A stretch of 47,416 nucleotides of DNA from Bacteroides sp. (GTDB taxonomy: Bacteria; Bacteroidota; Bacteroidia; Bacteroidales; Muribaculaceae): NCBI GenBank assembly GCA_014802045.1, contig JAAVDA010000015.1, positions 31,571 to 78,986 of the forward strand, read 5' to 3'. Shown here in pieces: positions 1 through 7,835 of this stretch. The translations under genes and the position numbers were made by a program. A model generated the notes under the pieces. The model saw only the letters and a program-made list of their open reading frames with translations. It was not told where the DNA came from and did no database searches. The stretch's first letter is position 1; every line of letters begins with the position of its first letter.

Positions 1-413
1 TTGTTGCGGCGCAGGAAGGGGTGCACATAGTTTATGCCGCTCTTCCCCGTGGTGCTGTAGCGCAGATGGCCCATATATATCTCACCGATAAACGGCGCCT
101 CGCGCTCAACGGCCGAAGCCGGCATAGACTCCACCTTCATCGCATCGAGCGATGGCCGGAGACTGTCGAAAATCTCCTGAATTGCTCCGGAACCGAGAGC
201 ACGCTCTCTGAACACATATTCGCTCCCCGGCTCAGCGTGAAGCTTCACCACCCCGATGCCCGCGGCTTCCTGGCCTCGGTTGTGCTGCTTCTCCATCATG
301 AGATAGAGTTTGCTCAGTCCGTAGCAATATGTGCCATACTTCTCCTTATAATACTCAAGCGGCTTGAGCAGCCTTATCATGGCCACTCCGCACTCATGTT
401 TCAGTTGTTCCAT
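1..413 (-). CDS. purF: Amidophosphoribosyltransferase, N-terminal part (cut by window edge)
   Basis: Partial gene: 137 codons are visible and the reading frame runs off the left edge. PurF transfers ammonia from glutamine to PRPP, the first committed step of purine synthesis, in the cytoplasm. The visible part is the class II glutamine amidotransferase (Ntn) domain. It begins MEQLKHECGVAMIRLLKPLE, and Cys8 is the expected nucleophile after removal of a 7-residue propeptide. Further conserved stretches are EKQHNRGQEAAGIGVVK and IYMGHLRYSTTGKSG. These match the Bacteroidales type of PurF, from family knowledge. The start at 413 lies 22 nt downstream of a good Bacteroidota promoter. The phosphoribosyltransferase half is outside the window. 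Confidence 0.85.
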   Translation of the reverse strand, partial: MEQLKHECGVAMIRLLKPLEYYKEKYGTYCYGLSKLYLMMEKQHNRGQEAAGIGVVKLHAEPGSEYVFRERALGSGAIQEIFDSLRPSLDAMKVESMPASAVEREAPFIGEIYMGHLRYSTTGKSGINYVHPFLRRN

Positions 414-460
414 CTGCGTTAAGATTATGCTCCTGCAAAGTTACACCATTTCCTCAACAA
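403..460 (-). repeat. Direct repeat, copy 1 (purF start codon and promoter)
   Basis: These 58 bp match 3798-3855 at all but one position. Similarity then decays over the next ~30 bp. The repeat covers the first purF codons, its leader and its -7 element. Copy 1 is the functional original because it is joined to the purF reading frame. Confidence 0.9.
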
Positions 461-635
461 TTCAACCCCTCTCCGCCCCAAGAGTTTTCATTATCTGCCA
501 ACAAGCCACAACAAGGCAGACATCGACAGCCTCCCCCCCCCTGAATCTACACCCGAAAGCACAACAACAAATTCATCCCATTCCCGCAACCAGCCCCGAG
601 CGCAAAGCCGGAGCCTGTCCGCAGCCGGTTAAAAT
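414..635. other. Intergenic region purF / acetyltransferase
   Basis: Apart from the purF promoter, this holds a run of nine C at 533-541 (G9 on the minus strand), about 70 bp upstream of the purF -33 element. No convincing gene is seen. No clear terminator follows the acetyltransferase that ends at 636. Confidence 0.5.
436..465 (-). promoter_or_regulatory. Promoter of purF
   Basis: TAACTTTG (436-443, minus strand) fits the Bacteroidota -7 element TAnnTTTG. A TTG at 463-465 lies 19 nt further upstream and fits the -33 element. The predicted leader before the purF ATG at 413 is about 18-20 nt. Almost the same sequence occurs again at 3798-3855. Confidence 0.7.
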
Positions 636-1247
636 CTACTTTGCCGGCACTTCCCAACGATGCTTGATAAATCTTCCCGGATTATTATAATTGAGCACTT
701 TTGCCGGAACTCCGGCACATGTGCTCCCCGGCGGTACATCCTTGACCACCACCGCTCCGGCGCCGATAGTCGATTTCGAACCGATATGCACATTCTCTAC
801 AATGCTAACATTCGGCCCCACATACACTTCGTCGCCAATAATCGCCGGAGTGTAATTATCAGTGCCAATATTCAGGAATTGAAACAAACTCACATTATTG
901 CCGATAATCGTATCGCCATTGATCACCATGCACCTTCTGTGACCCAAATACAGTCCGTAACCGATTCTCGTTTCTGCCGGAAGCTCAATCTGACGCAGAT
1001 TACAACACAACCCGTGCATCAACTTCGACGGATAATACAACAACCCCTTATACCCGCAAAGCCGCTGCCACACAAGCAGCGAAAACGGATGAGCCAACAT
1101 ATGAGCAACCACCCTGAAAGTAGAAGCTCTCAGACCGCAGTGACGGTAAATATCACTGCGAATCAGCTCCACACAATCTCTATAACATTCAGCTTGCGGA
1201 ATAACGATATAATCACCCTCGCCGACCTTTATTTTTTCAAATTTCAT
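636..1247 (-). CDS. Hexapeptide-repeat acetyltransferase, serine acetyltransferase-like
   Basis: A 203-residue protein with a C-terminal left-handed beta-helix. The helical N-terminal part holds ECYRDCVELIRSD, as in CysE-like enzymes. From about residue 95 there are hexapeptide turns such as IGYGLYLGHR, IIGNNVSLFQFLNIG, VYVGPNVSIVENVHIG and IGAGAVVVKDVPPG, closing with CAGVPAKVL. Such enzymes transfer acetyl from acetyl-CoA, either to serine (cysteine synthesis) or to a sugar in surface glycan synthesis; the sequence does not decide which. The frame is open to 1283, but a promoter-like element (TATTTTCG at 1266-1273, TTTG 20 nt upstream at 1294-1297) favours the ATG at 1247. It sits between the purF promoter and OMP1, inside what looks like a duplicated interval. 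Confidence 0.75.
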   Translation of the reverse strand: MKFEKIKVGEGDYIVIPQAECYRDCVELIRSDIYRHCGLRASTFRVVAHMLAHPFSLLVWQRLCGYKGLLYYPSKLMHGLCCNLRQIELPAETRIGYGLYLGHRRCMVINGDTIIGNNVSLFQFLNIGTDNYTPAIIGDEVYVGPNVSIVENVHIGSKSTIGAGAVVVKDVPPGSTCAGVPAKVLNYNNPGRFIKHRWEVPAK

Positions 1248-1332
1248 AAAAACTAAATATAGCCGCGAAAATACAAAATTCATTTATCCCGACCAAACGT
1301 CCTGTGGCCAACGCATCTGAAAAATAGCGATA

Positions 1333-1366
1333 TAAAAATTTACCCGATTCGCACCGAACCGGGTAA
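1333..1366 (-). terminator. Rho-independent terminator after OMP1
   Basis: On the minus strand, a 12-bp stem with one G-T pair (TTACCCGGTTCG / CGAATCGGGTAA), a 3-nt loop, then ATTTTTAT. It lies about 70 bp downstream of the OMP1 stop and separates it from the acetyltransferase. Confidence 0.75.
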
Positions 1367-1437
1367 GAGTGATTATCTATTTATTCTGTGTCTGAATGAA
1401 ATAGCCGTGGAGTCATCGGCTTAGTCGCATCATACCA

Positions 1438-3528
1438 TCAGCGGCTGCCGGCCTTCGATTGCTCGACTGAAGTATCGGCATTGACGCGCTTGTCTACACC
1501 ACGTTTCTGACGTCCCCACTGCAGGTTGTAGGAAATCTGGATGAAAGGCATTGAAGCTAAGTCAAGGCGCATATGCTTCTCATTTGTGTTGTAATGGTTT
1601 AGCAGGCGTGATCCCTGATCGTATTTATTGAACGGGCATAGCATGCCGGCACCAAACTGCCACTTTTGCCAGTTATAGGCAAGCATTGCAAGCGAAACCT
1701 TCTCACCCCAGGTTTCTCTTTCGCCTATAAGGGTTGTTGCATTATGATTATACTGAACAATCAGGTTAAAGCCCCAATGATATGCCATGGCCGTTACTTC
1801 GCCACTCCAGTTGTATTTAGTGATGTTATATCCCATTCCCTTGGTATTGGTAAGACCATAGCGGATATATCCCGATAAATTGAGCCATCCCGGAATCAGA
1901 TTGATATCCGGCGAGATATATGCCGAAAACCATTTGCGTCCGCGGCTATTCTCAAATGACGACACGAGTCTTTCATCTTGCCACTCATAGAAAGGAGCTA
2001 TTGATTTGGGGGAGAACAGATAGTTTACTCCCACCGTGCCTGAGATACGGTCACCGCTATAGGAATATTGGGCATCTATGCGATAATTATTGTAGGTGTG
2101 CAGTTGCGGATTGCCTATCTGCCACTGGAAGGCATCAATCTGCTGGGCCACACTGTTGGTTTCCGAGAGTGTAGGAGACACTTGCCAGGAGTAAAATGCC
2201 AGATACCAACGCGAGGCATTCCCAGGACGATATGACAATGTAAGCCGAGGACGCAGATTCCACGAATGATTGCCGAGTCCGGATTCCCGGAGCTTGAACG
2301 ATGAATATTGGGCTCCGAGACCTCCGGTAAGTGTCACCTTGCCAATCCTATGCATATATTCACCAAACAGATACACATTATTCTGATTCTGGTGATATTT
2401 CTCTCCGCCGAGGTTCTCATAGGTTGACTGATTGCTGCTGCCGTTGTATGACACTCCGGCTGTAAGCCTTGACCTGCGCCATTGCTCGGTATAATTGGCT
2501 TCGATGGCATAGGAATAATTCCGGTCTCTGATCCGGGTATCTACCTCGGTAATCATATCCCCGCTCTCTGCTCCATTCTCCGAGTGATGATGACCTGCGA
2601 AGCCTCTATAAAATGAAGTTCCGGCATCAATGGCCAGAATCCGGTTTTTGGCCAAGTGTTGCTCCACATAAAGTGATGCTCTTGGAGTGAGCCCGTGGCT
2701 GCTATCCTTATCTCTTACTCCTACCTTATCCGTGCCGTCACTCAATGTCAACAGGCCTCTGTAGTCTTCGCCCGAAGAAAAATTCTTGAATCCTGAAAGA
2801 CTTGCGTATATTACGGTCGTATCCGGTTTGATATATGAATATGACAGGGTTGCCTTTGCGTTACTTTCTTTCGCTTTACCACCCAGAGGGCTTTCGTTGC
2901 GTGTGAGATGGCTGCCATCAGGATATGTGAATGTCTCGTAGTATTCACGATAAACATCCACATCTGTAACTTTTCCCGTCAGATCGAGTCCCCACTGCGA
3001 CCTCCCATTATTGAGCTTCACAGACGCGCTGCCCTGCCCCCAAGGTGTATTCAGTGCCGGCATAGCCTGCACCATAAATGACCCTCCAAGACCGGGATTG
3101 CGCACAATCAGATTGATCACGGCGTTTGCCCCTTTATATTTCAGACCCGGATTCTCAATCCACTCCACACGCTTGATATCGTCGGGCGACAACGTTTTCA
3201 TTTGTTCGACGGATGCCACACGTCCGTTGATCCGGATTTCCACAGCGCTGCCGAGAGACGACACGGTGCCCAAAACTTCATTTACGGTAACTGATGGAAT
3301 TTTGAGATTTTGGAGCAGTTGCATTCCGTTTTTCGACAGAGCTTTTGCATCGGCCGACGGGATGTATAGATCCATATCAGATTTGTGGAGCACTTTCGGG
3401 GCCGACACCACAATCTCCTGAAGAACCTTTGATTCCGTCACAGTGTCGGGCACAACCTCCTGCGCCTCCACACCTGCTGCACAAAGCAGAGCCATTGTCA
3501 TCACGCATCCGGTCATGCTTTTGCGCAT
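1438..3528 (-). CDS. Outer-membrane beta-barrel protein, TonB-receptor-like, paralogue 1 (OMP1)
   Basis: About 696 residues from the ATG at 3528. The frame is open to 3603 (721 residues), but the signal peptide (MRKSMTGCVMTMALLCAAG, cleaved near VEAQ) begins at 3528. After it come VTESKVLQEIVVSAPKV, a plug-like domain (VEIRINGRVASVEQM, DDIKRVEWIENPG, ANAVINLIV) and then an aromatic-rich barrel (OMP_b-brl_3 type) to the C terminus. There is no CarboxypepD_reg domain at the N terminus. The likely role is outer-membrane transport or binding; no substrate can be read. It is a tandem paralogue of the gene at 3963-6107. Their first ~35 and last ~40 codons are nearly identical while the middle has diverged. 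The 5' region carries a copied purF promoter. Confidence 0.8.
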   Translation of the reverse strand: MRKSMTGCVMTMALLCAAGVEAQEVVPDTVTESKVLQEIVVSAPKVLHKSDMDLYIPSADAKALSKNGMQLLQNLKIPSVTVNEVLGTVSSLGSAVEIRINGRVASVEQMKTLSPDDIKRVEWIENPGLKYKGANAVINLIVRNPGLGGSFMVQAMPALNTPWGQGSASVKLNNGRSQWGLDLTGKVTDVDVYREYYETFTYPDGSHLTRNESPLGGKAKESNAKATLSYSYIKPDTTVIYASLSGFKNFSSGEDYRGLLTLSDGTDKVGVRDKDSSHGLTPRASLYVEQHLAKNRILAIDAGTSFYRGFAGHHHSENGAESGDMITEVDTRIRDRNYSYAIEANYTEQWRRSRLTAGVSYNGSSNQSTYENLGGEKYHQNQNNVYLFGEYMHRIGKVTLTGGLGAQYSSFKLRESGLGNHSWNLRPRLTLSYRPGNASRWYLAFYSWQVSPTLSETNSVAQQIDAFQWQIGNPQLHTYNNYRIDAQYSYSGDRISGTVGVNYLFSPKSIAPFYEWQDERLVSSFENSRGRKWFSAYISPDINLIPGWLNLSGYIRYGLTNTKGMGYNITKYNWSGEVTAMAYHWGFNLIVQYNHNATTLIGERETWGEKVSLAMLAYNWQKWQFGAGMLCPFNKYDQGSRLLNHYNTNEKHMRLDLASMPFIQISYNLQWGRQKRGVDKRVNADTSVEQSKAGSR

Positions 3529-3784
3529 AGTTGACGAGCAGCCCATTGTCCGGCTGCCACGCTGCTCACACCGAATCACATCTTTTGATCTTTCTCTATC
3601 CATTGAGACTATATTTTATTATTACTTTTGCCGAATGCCACACACACTTCGTGCCAATCGGCAAAATAGTATCTCACACAAACCGTGCCAAAATGACAAC
3701 ACACTGATAATCAGAGAGGGAATTGAAATCGAGATGTACGATATCGTACACATTGTCCGTTATTTCCGTACACTTTCCCGATTT

Positions 3785-3808
3785 TCACCCCATTAAAAGT
3801 TGTTCCAT
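3785..3808 (-). pseudogene. Seven-codon purF start remnant / small upstream ORF before OMP1
   Basis: The duplicated purF leader keeps the start codon and first codons and then runs into a stop, reading MEQLLMG. It begins 22 nt after the copied TAACTTTG element, as in purF. If the copied promoter is active, this is a short uORF in the OMP1 leader, ending ~255 nt before the OMP1 ATG at 3528. Confidence 0.6.
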
Positions 3809-3855
3809 CCGCGTTAAGATTATGCTCCTGCAAAGTTACACCATTTCCTCAACAA
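3798..3855 (-). repeat. Direct repeat, copy 2: copied purF promoter upstream of OMP1
   Basis: The sequence matches 403-460 at 57 of 58 positions. It includes the perfect -7 element TAACTTTG at 3831-3838. The -33 TTG is changed to GTG at 3858-3860. It reads on the minus strand toward OMP1 and lies just after the OMP2 terminator, so it is well placed as the OMP1 promoter. Confidence 0.85.
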
Positions 3856-3886
3856 ATCACCCCGTCCCCGCCTCAAAAGTTTCCAG

Positions 3887-3925
3887 AAAAAAAATGGGCC
3901 GGCTGCTCTGACGGCTACCGGCCCA
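3887..3925 (-). terminator. Rho-independent terminator after OMP2
   Basis: Minus-strand stem TGGGCCGG / CCGGCCCA (3918-3925 and 3895-3902) followed by eight T (3887-3894). It lies about 40 bp after the OMP2 stop, so OMP1 needs its own promoter. Confidence 0.9.
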
Positions 3926-3962
3926 CATCATATAATATCAAATTATCCGCTCAATCACACAA

Positions 3963-6107
3963 TCAGCGGCTCCCAGCCTTTGACCGCTCGACTGAGGTAT
4001 CGGCATTGACGCGCTTGTTCACTCCCCGTTTCTGACGTCCCCACTGCAGGTTGTAGGCTATCTGGAGGAAAGGCATTGAGGCAATCTTATTAGAGCGGAT
4101 ATGTTTTTCATTGCTGATATATCGGTTAATCAGGCGTGATCCTTGATCATATCTGTTAAACGGACAGAATAAGCCGGCAGCAAATTGCCATTTGCCCCAG
4201 TTGTATGCAAGCATGGCAAACGAGGATCTTTGTCCCCATGTCTCGCGCTCACCTATCAAGGTAGTGCGTTGATGCTCATACTGAAGAATCAACTGAAAAT
4301 TCCAGTGGTACGCTACGGCTTGTATATTGCCGCTCCAATTATGATTTCTAAGGCTGTAGCCTGTGCCTTCTGTGCGGGTTAACCCCCATCGCAGGAATCC
4401 GCTTAGGGTGACCCATCCGGGTATCACATGTAGGGTGGGAGCGATCGAAGCCGCAAGTTGCTGACGGTGACGGCTGTTCTCATAAGTGGAAATAAGGCGG
4501 TCGCCTTCCCAGTGATAATATGGTGCTATAGCGTTCGGTTCTGTTTCGGCAAACATGCTCACTTGCCCTGAAAAACGGTTGGAGGAGTAACCGTATTCGG
4601 CCTGTAGAGTATAGGAGGAATATGTTTTAAGATCAGGATTACCCAATTCCCATTGGAATCCATCTATCTGCCGGGCCACGTTATTTGTCTGGTCAAGTGT
4701 CGGAGTAGTCTGGCGTGTGAAGAATGACATATACCACCACGATGCCTGAGTAGGACTATAATAGAATGTGACCTGTGGCCTCAGATCCCATGATGACTTC
4801 CCGCGATTGCTTTCGCAGAACAGGTATGAGCTGTATTGCACACCTAAGCCGCCAGTCAGGGTCACTTTATTTATGGAATGTCTGTATTCGCCGAACAAAC
4901 GGAAACGGTTCTGCGACTGGTGAAATGTCTGATCGCCAAGTCGCTCATATGTCGATTTATTACGCGCTCCCCCATACAGCGCACCTGCCGTGAACTTCGA
5001 TTTAGACCACTCCTTTTCATAATTGATCGTTGCGCCAAAGGAGGTATTGCGGTCATGGATGGATGTATTCACATCAGTGATAATTTCTTCCTCAGAATGG
5101 TGGGATTGTTCTGTGTAGATGTGTCTTGAGTATCCGTCGTAATGAGCGGCAGAAGCATCGACTGACAGAATCTGACCTTTGCCGAGATGCTGTTCCAGAT
5201 ATGCGCTGAGTCCTGGAGTGAAGCCGTCGCTACCGATTTTGTCATGAAGCAGTATATCGCCCGACTGATCGCTCATGGTCAGCAGTCCACGGTAGTCTTC
5301 GGTAAGATTCCACATTTTAAATCCACTCAACTTCACATAGATCATCGTTGTATCGGGTTTGACATAATTATAAGCAACTCCGAACTCAGTATGATTTTCA
5401 GTAAGCGCACCTCCGATGGGTTCCTCAGTTCGGTTTAATATTTGCCCGTCGGGGTAAGTGAAGGTTTCATGATATTCTCTGAAAGATTTTATCTTATTTG
5501 TAAGTTTCTCATCCACATTGAAGCTCCATTGTGATTTGCCGCTATTGAGCTTCAATGATGCCTCTCCTTGTCCCCATGCATTATTGAGAGCCGACATGGC
5601 CTGAGCCATTAAAGAGCCGCCGGTAGTAGGATTTACTGTTATTACGTTGATTACCGCCGTAGCGCCATCATATTTCATTCCTGGGTTGGATATCCATTCC
5701 ACCCTTTTCACATTCTCGGGTGCTATCTGTTTCAATTCGTTCACCGAGGTCACACGTCCGTTGATACGCACCTGTACCGAATTACCCTTTGCCGTCAACG
5801 TACCCATCACATCATTAGCCACCAGGGTAGGGACACTTAAATTATTAAGCAACTGCAGTCCATTGGCCGACAGTCGCTTGGCCTCGGCCGACGGATAATA
5901 CAGATCCTTGTCGATTTTCTTTATGACTTTTGGGGCTGACACAACAACCTCCTGAAGAACCTTTGATTCCGTCACAGTGTCTGGCGCAACCTCCTGCGCC
6001 TCCACACCTGCTGCACAAAGCAGAGCCATTGTCATCACGCATCCGCGTATAGCCGGATATGTGTGGCACATAGTCTTGCAGACAGATTTCAATGAATTAA
6101 TTATCAT
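3963..6107 (-). CDS. Outer-membrane beta-barrel protein, TonB-receptor-like, paralogue 2 (OMP2)
   Basis: 714 residues from the ATG at 6107. The frame is open to 6188, but the -7 element at 6138-6145 lies inside that extension, so 6107 is chosen. The hydrophobic signal segment (CVMTMALLCAAGVEAQ) is identical to that of OMP1. Plug-like motifs are VQVRINGRVTSVNEL, ENVKRVEWISNPGMKY and ATAVINVI, followed by a barrel-type region. The C-terminal part (SYNLQWGRQKRGV in OMP1, AYNLQWGRQKRGV here) is almost shared. It is divergently transcribed from a PAS-LuxR regulator, with an inverted repeat between the genes that is also found upstream of the ThiF-like gene. Expression is therefore probably controlled by that regulator (inference). 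The substrate is unknown. Confidence 0.8.
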   Translation of the reverse strand: MIINSLKSVCKTMCHTYPAIRGCVMTMALLCAAGVEAQEVAPDTVTESKVLQEVVVSAPKVIKKIDKDLYYPSAEAKRLSANGLQLLNNLSVPTLVANDVMGTLTAKGNSVQVRINGRVTSVNELKQIAPENVKRVEWISNPGMKYDGATAVINVITVNPTTGGSLMAQAMSALNNAWGQGEASLKLNSGKSQWSFNVDEKLTNKIKSFREYHETFTYPDGQILNRTEEPIGGALTENHTEFGVAYNYVKPDTTMIYVKLSGFKMWNLTEDYRGLLTMSDQSGDILLHDKIGSDGFTPGLSAYLEQHLGKGQILSVDASAAHYDGYSRHIYTEQSHHSEEEIITDVNTSIHDRNTSFGATINYEKEWSKSKFTAGALYGGARNKSTYERLGDQTFHQSQNRFRLFGEYRHSINKVTLTGGLGVQYSSYLFCESNRGKSSWDLRPQVTFYYSPTQASWWYMSFFTRQTTPTLDQTNNVARQIDGFQWELGNPDLKTYSSYTLQAEYGYSSNRFSGQVSMFAETEPNAIAPYYHWEGDRLISTYENSRHRQQLAASIAPTLHVIPGWVTLSGFLRWGLTRTEGTGYSLRNHNWSGNIQAVAYHWNFQLILQYEHQRTTLIGERETWGQRSSFAMLAYNWGKWQFAAGLFCPFNRYDQGSRLINRYISNEKHIRSNKIASMPFLQIAYNLQWGRQKRGVNKRVNADTSVERSKAGSR

Positions 6108-6137
6108 AGCTCGTTTTTGTTTTATGTTTCGATACTG

Positions 6138-6145
6138 CAAAATTA
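6138..6145 (-). promoter_or_regulatory. -7 promoter element of OMP2
   Basis: TAATTTTG fits TAnnTTTG, 30 nt upstream of the OMP2 ATG at 6107. No TTG sits at the normal -33 distance. Instead the TACCCTTTTGTGT box begins 24 nt further upstream, which is the geometry of an activator-dependent promoter. Confidence 0.65.
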
Positions 6146-6168
6146 TCGCGGACATCACGTTCCGAGCG

Positions 6169-6221
6169 TACACAAAAGGGTATATCAAGCGATTTTGCCT
6201 TAAATCTTACCCTTTTGTGTA
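6169..6221. promoter_or_regulatory. Inverted-repeat operator between OMP2 and its divergent regulator
   Basis: A perfect 14-bp inverted repeat: TACACAAAAGGGTA at 6169-6182 and TACCCTTTTGTGTA at 6208-6221, with a 25-nt spacer. Each half faces one of the two divergent promoters. The 13-bp core occurs once more at 7868-7880, upstream of the ThiF-like gene. The natural candidate binder is the adjacent LuxR-type protein (inference). Confidence 0.7.
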
Positions 6222-6251
6222 GTATCAGGCACCAAGAAGAGATAATTTTCG

Positions 6252-6259
6252 TATTTTTG
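6252..6259 (+). promoter_or_regulatory. -7 promoter element of the PAS-LuxR regulator
   Basis: TATTTTTG fits TAnnTTTG, 24 nt before the ATG at 6284. The facing half of the inverted repeat ends 31 nt upstream. A weaker element, TAATTTTC at 6243-6250, would place the box 22 nt upstream instead. Confidence 0.5.
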
Positions 6260-6283
6260 CACTACAAAACTTTCACAGGCACC

Positions 6284-7061
6284 ATGACTTCCAACATACA
6301 GATAGGCGACTTCTTTTCGCTTCAAAATTCGGTAGAGAACATCAATGAGTCGGACTATGAGAAGACTGACCTTATAATAGAGGCTGCCAAAGCTTTCGAG
6401 CGGAGCACCTATCAGTGCGTATATATCATAGATTATTTCAAAAAGGGATTTCTATACGTATCCAGCAATATCGCACGTTTGTGTGGTGGTGACGCCGAGA
6501 AAATCAAAGATTTCGGATATAAATTCTATATAGATTATGTGCCTGAGAAAGATCTGAAAATGCTTGTGGAGATAAACAATAACGGCTTCAAGCTCTTCAA
6601 TACTCTCCCCGTGTATGAGCGCAAGGACTACACCATATCATATAACTTCCACATCATCAGATCTGGAGGGGGGGGGGAGAAGCACACGCCTCGTAAACCA
6701 TAAACTGACGCCACTCATCCTTACGAAAGACGGCAGGATATGGCTGGCTATATGCACCATCTCGCTTGCAGCAGGCAATGAGACCGGAAATGTGATTTTC
6801 AAGAAAAACGGAGCCGGAAAGTTTTATGAGTACTCATTTTATGACCACAAGTGGGAGGAGCGCCCGGAAATCTCGCTGACCGACAATGAGCGTGAGGTGC
6901 TTTCGCGCTCCACTCAGGGTTATACCATGAACGATATCGCCGACAATATCTGCAAGTCGGTCGATACCGTGAAAGCCTATAAGAGGAGTATCTTTCAGAA
7001 GATGGATGTGAAGAACATCGCCGAGGCGGTCACCTATGCCCAAAACCATCAGCTGATTTAG
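6284..7061 (+). pseudogene. PAS-LuxR transcriptional regulator, frameshifted at a G10 tract (possibly phase-OFF)
   Basis: Two frames together make one regulator. From the ATG at 6284, frame 1 encodes a PAS-like sensor region (QCVYIIDYFKKGFLYVSSN, YVPEKDLKMLVEINNNG) and stops at 6703 after 139 residues. The continuation is in the next frame: LVNHKLTPLILTKDGRIW, then a GerE/LuxR helix-turn-helix near the C terminus (LTDNEREVLSRSTQGYTMND, SVDTVKAYKRSIFQKM). The break is at ten consecutive G (6668-6677). With nine or twelve G the gene would read through to about 258 residues. No other damage is visible, so this looks like a switchable or wrongly counted homopolymer, not an old pseudogene. Its stop overlaps the end of the convergent ThiF-like gene by 4 nt. 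Probable role: one-component activator of OMP2 and neighbours (inference). Confidence 0.75.
6668..6677 (+). repeat. Homopolymer G10 inside the regulator gene
   Basis: Ten G after TCTGGA. A change of one base restores the reading frame (GGA plus nine G, then AGA AGC ACA). It falls between the PAS-like half and the DNA-binding half, so the present state should yield a protein without its helix-turn-helix. Confidence 0.9.
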
Positions 7062-7813
7062 GCAGGGTCACACCTGATAGACGAGAAATAGAATTTCGGG
7101 AAATATTTCACCTCTTCGCCTGTGATGATGTCGAACATGGCGTTAACACAGTGGCCGGCCACAACCCATGATGCAACAGCCAGACGTGGCGGCAACAGCT
7201 CTCCGCGCTCGGAGCGCCACTGTTCAATCATCCCGTCGAGCCATCTGTTGGGCATATTCCAGAATGTGCAATAGCGAGCCACAAACTCAGCCATCTTGAT
7301 TTCGAAGCCTTTATAGGAGGGCGAAATCTCATTGAGCTGATAGCCTCCAGGCTTCACAATAGTGAGAAAGGCTCCCCAACCGAAATTATAAGGGTGAAGC
7401 ACCGGTATTCTCTTTTCCGAACATCGGGCATCGAACACAAAAGGTATGTCGGATCTGAAATCAAGGGCATTGACAGCGATATCCACTCTGTCGAGCAGTT
7501 CTTCCAGATTGTCGGTATCTATCATCATATTATGCCATCTGACATTAGCTTTCGGATTTATTTTCAGCAGTCTTTTGGCCAGCGATTCTGCTTTAGGCTT
7601 GCCGATATCGCTCTTCACAAAGTTCTGCCGGTTGAGATCTGAGACCTCGACCTTACTACCATCAGCTATCACGATATTCTCGAAGCCTAAGCGCAGGGCA
7701 CATTCGGCTATAACGCTCCCAATGCCCGCTCCGCCGAGCAATATCCGGGTCCGTCTCACCTTTTCCTGCTCTTCCTCACTCACATATATCCGGTTTCTGC
7801 TATATCTGTCCAT
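7058..7813 (-). CDS. ThiF/MoeB/HesA-family E1-like adenylyltransferase
   Basis: 251 residues from the ATG at 7813. The frame is open to 7852, but the -7 element at 7836-7843 argues for 7813. The N terminus RYSRNRIYVSEEEQEKV is followed by the nucleotide-binding loop GGAGIGS (27-33), then ADGSKVEVSDLNRQNF with the family DLNRQ (59-63). The C-terminal part is divergent. The paired CxxC zinc motifs of MoeB/ThiF are not seen. Family members adenylate the C terminus of a ubiquitin-like sulfur carrier or a small substrate, in the cytoplasm. No carrier gene lies nearby, so the substrate is unknown. Its promoter has the same box at the same 24-nt spacing as OMP2, suggesting co-regulation. Confidence 0.75.
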   Translation of the reverse strand: MDRYSRNRIYVSEEEQEKVRRTRILLGGAGIGSVIAECALRLGFENIVIADGSKVEVSDLNRQNFVKSDIGKPKAESLAKRLLKINPKANVRWHNMMIDTDNLEELLDRVDIAVNALDFRSDIPFVFDARCSEKRIPVLHPYNFGWGAFLTIVKPGGYQLNEISPSYKGFEIKMAEFVARYCTFWNMPNRWLDGMIEQWRSERGELLPPRLAVASWVVAGHCVNAMFDIITGEEVKYFPKFYFSSIRCDPA

Positions 7814-7835
7814 ATTGAAAATAAGTATTAATATG

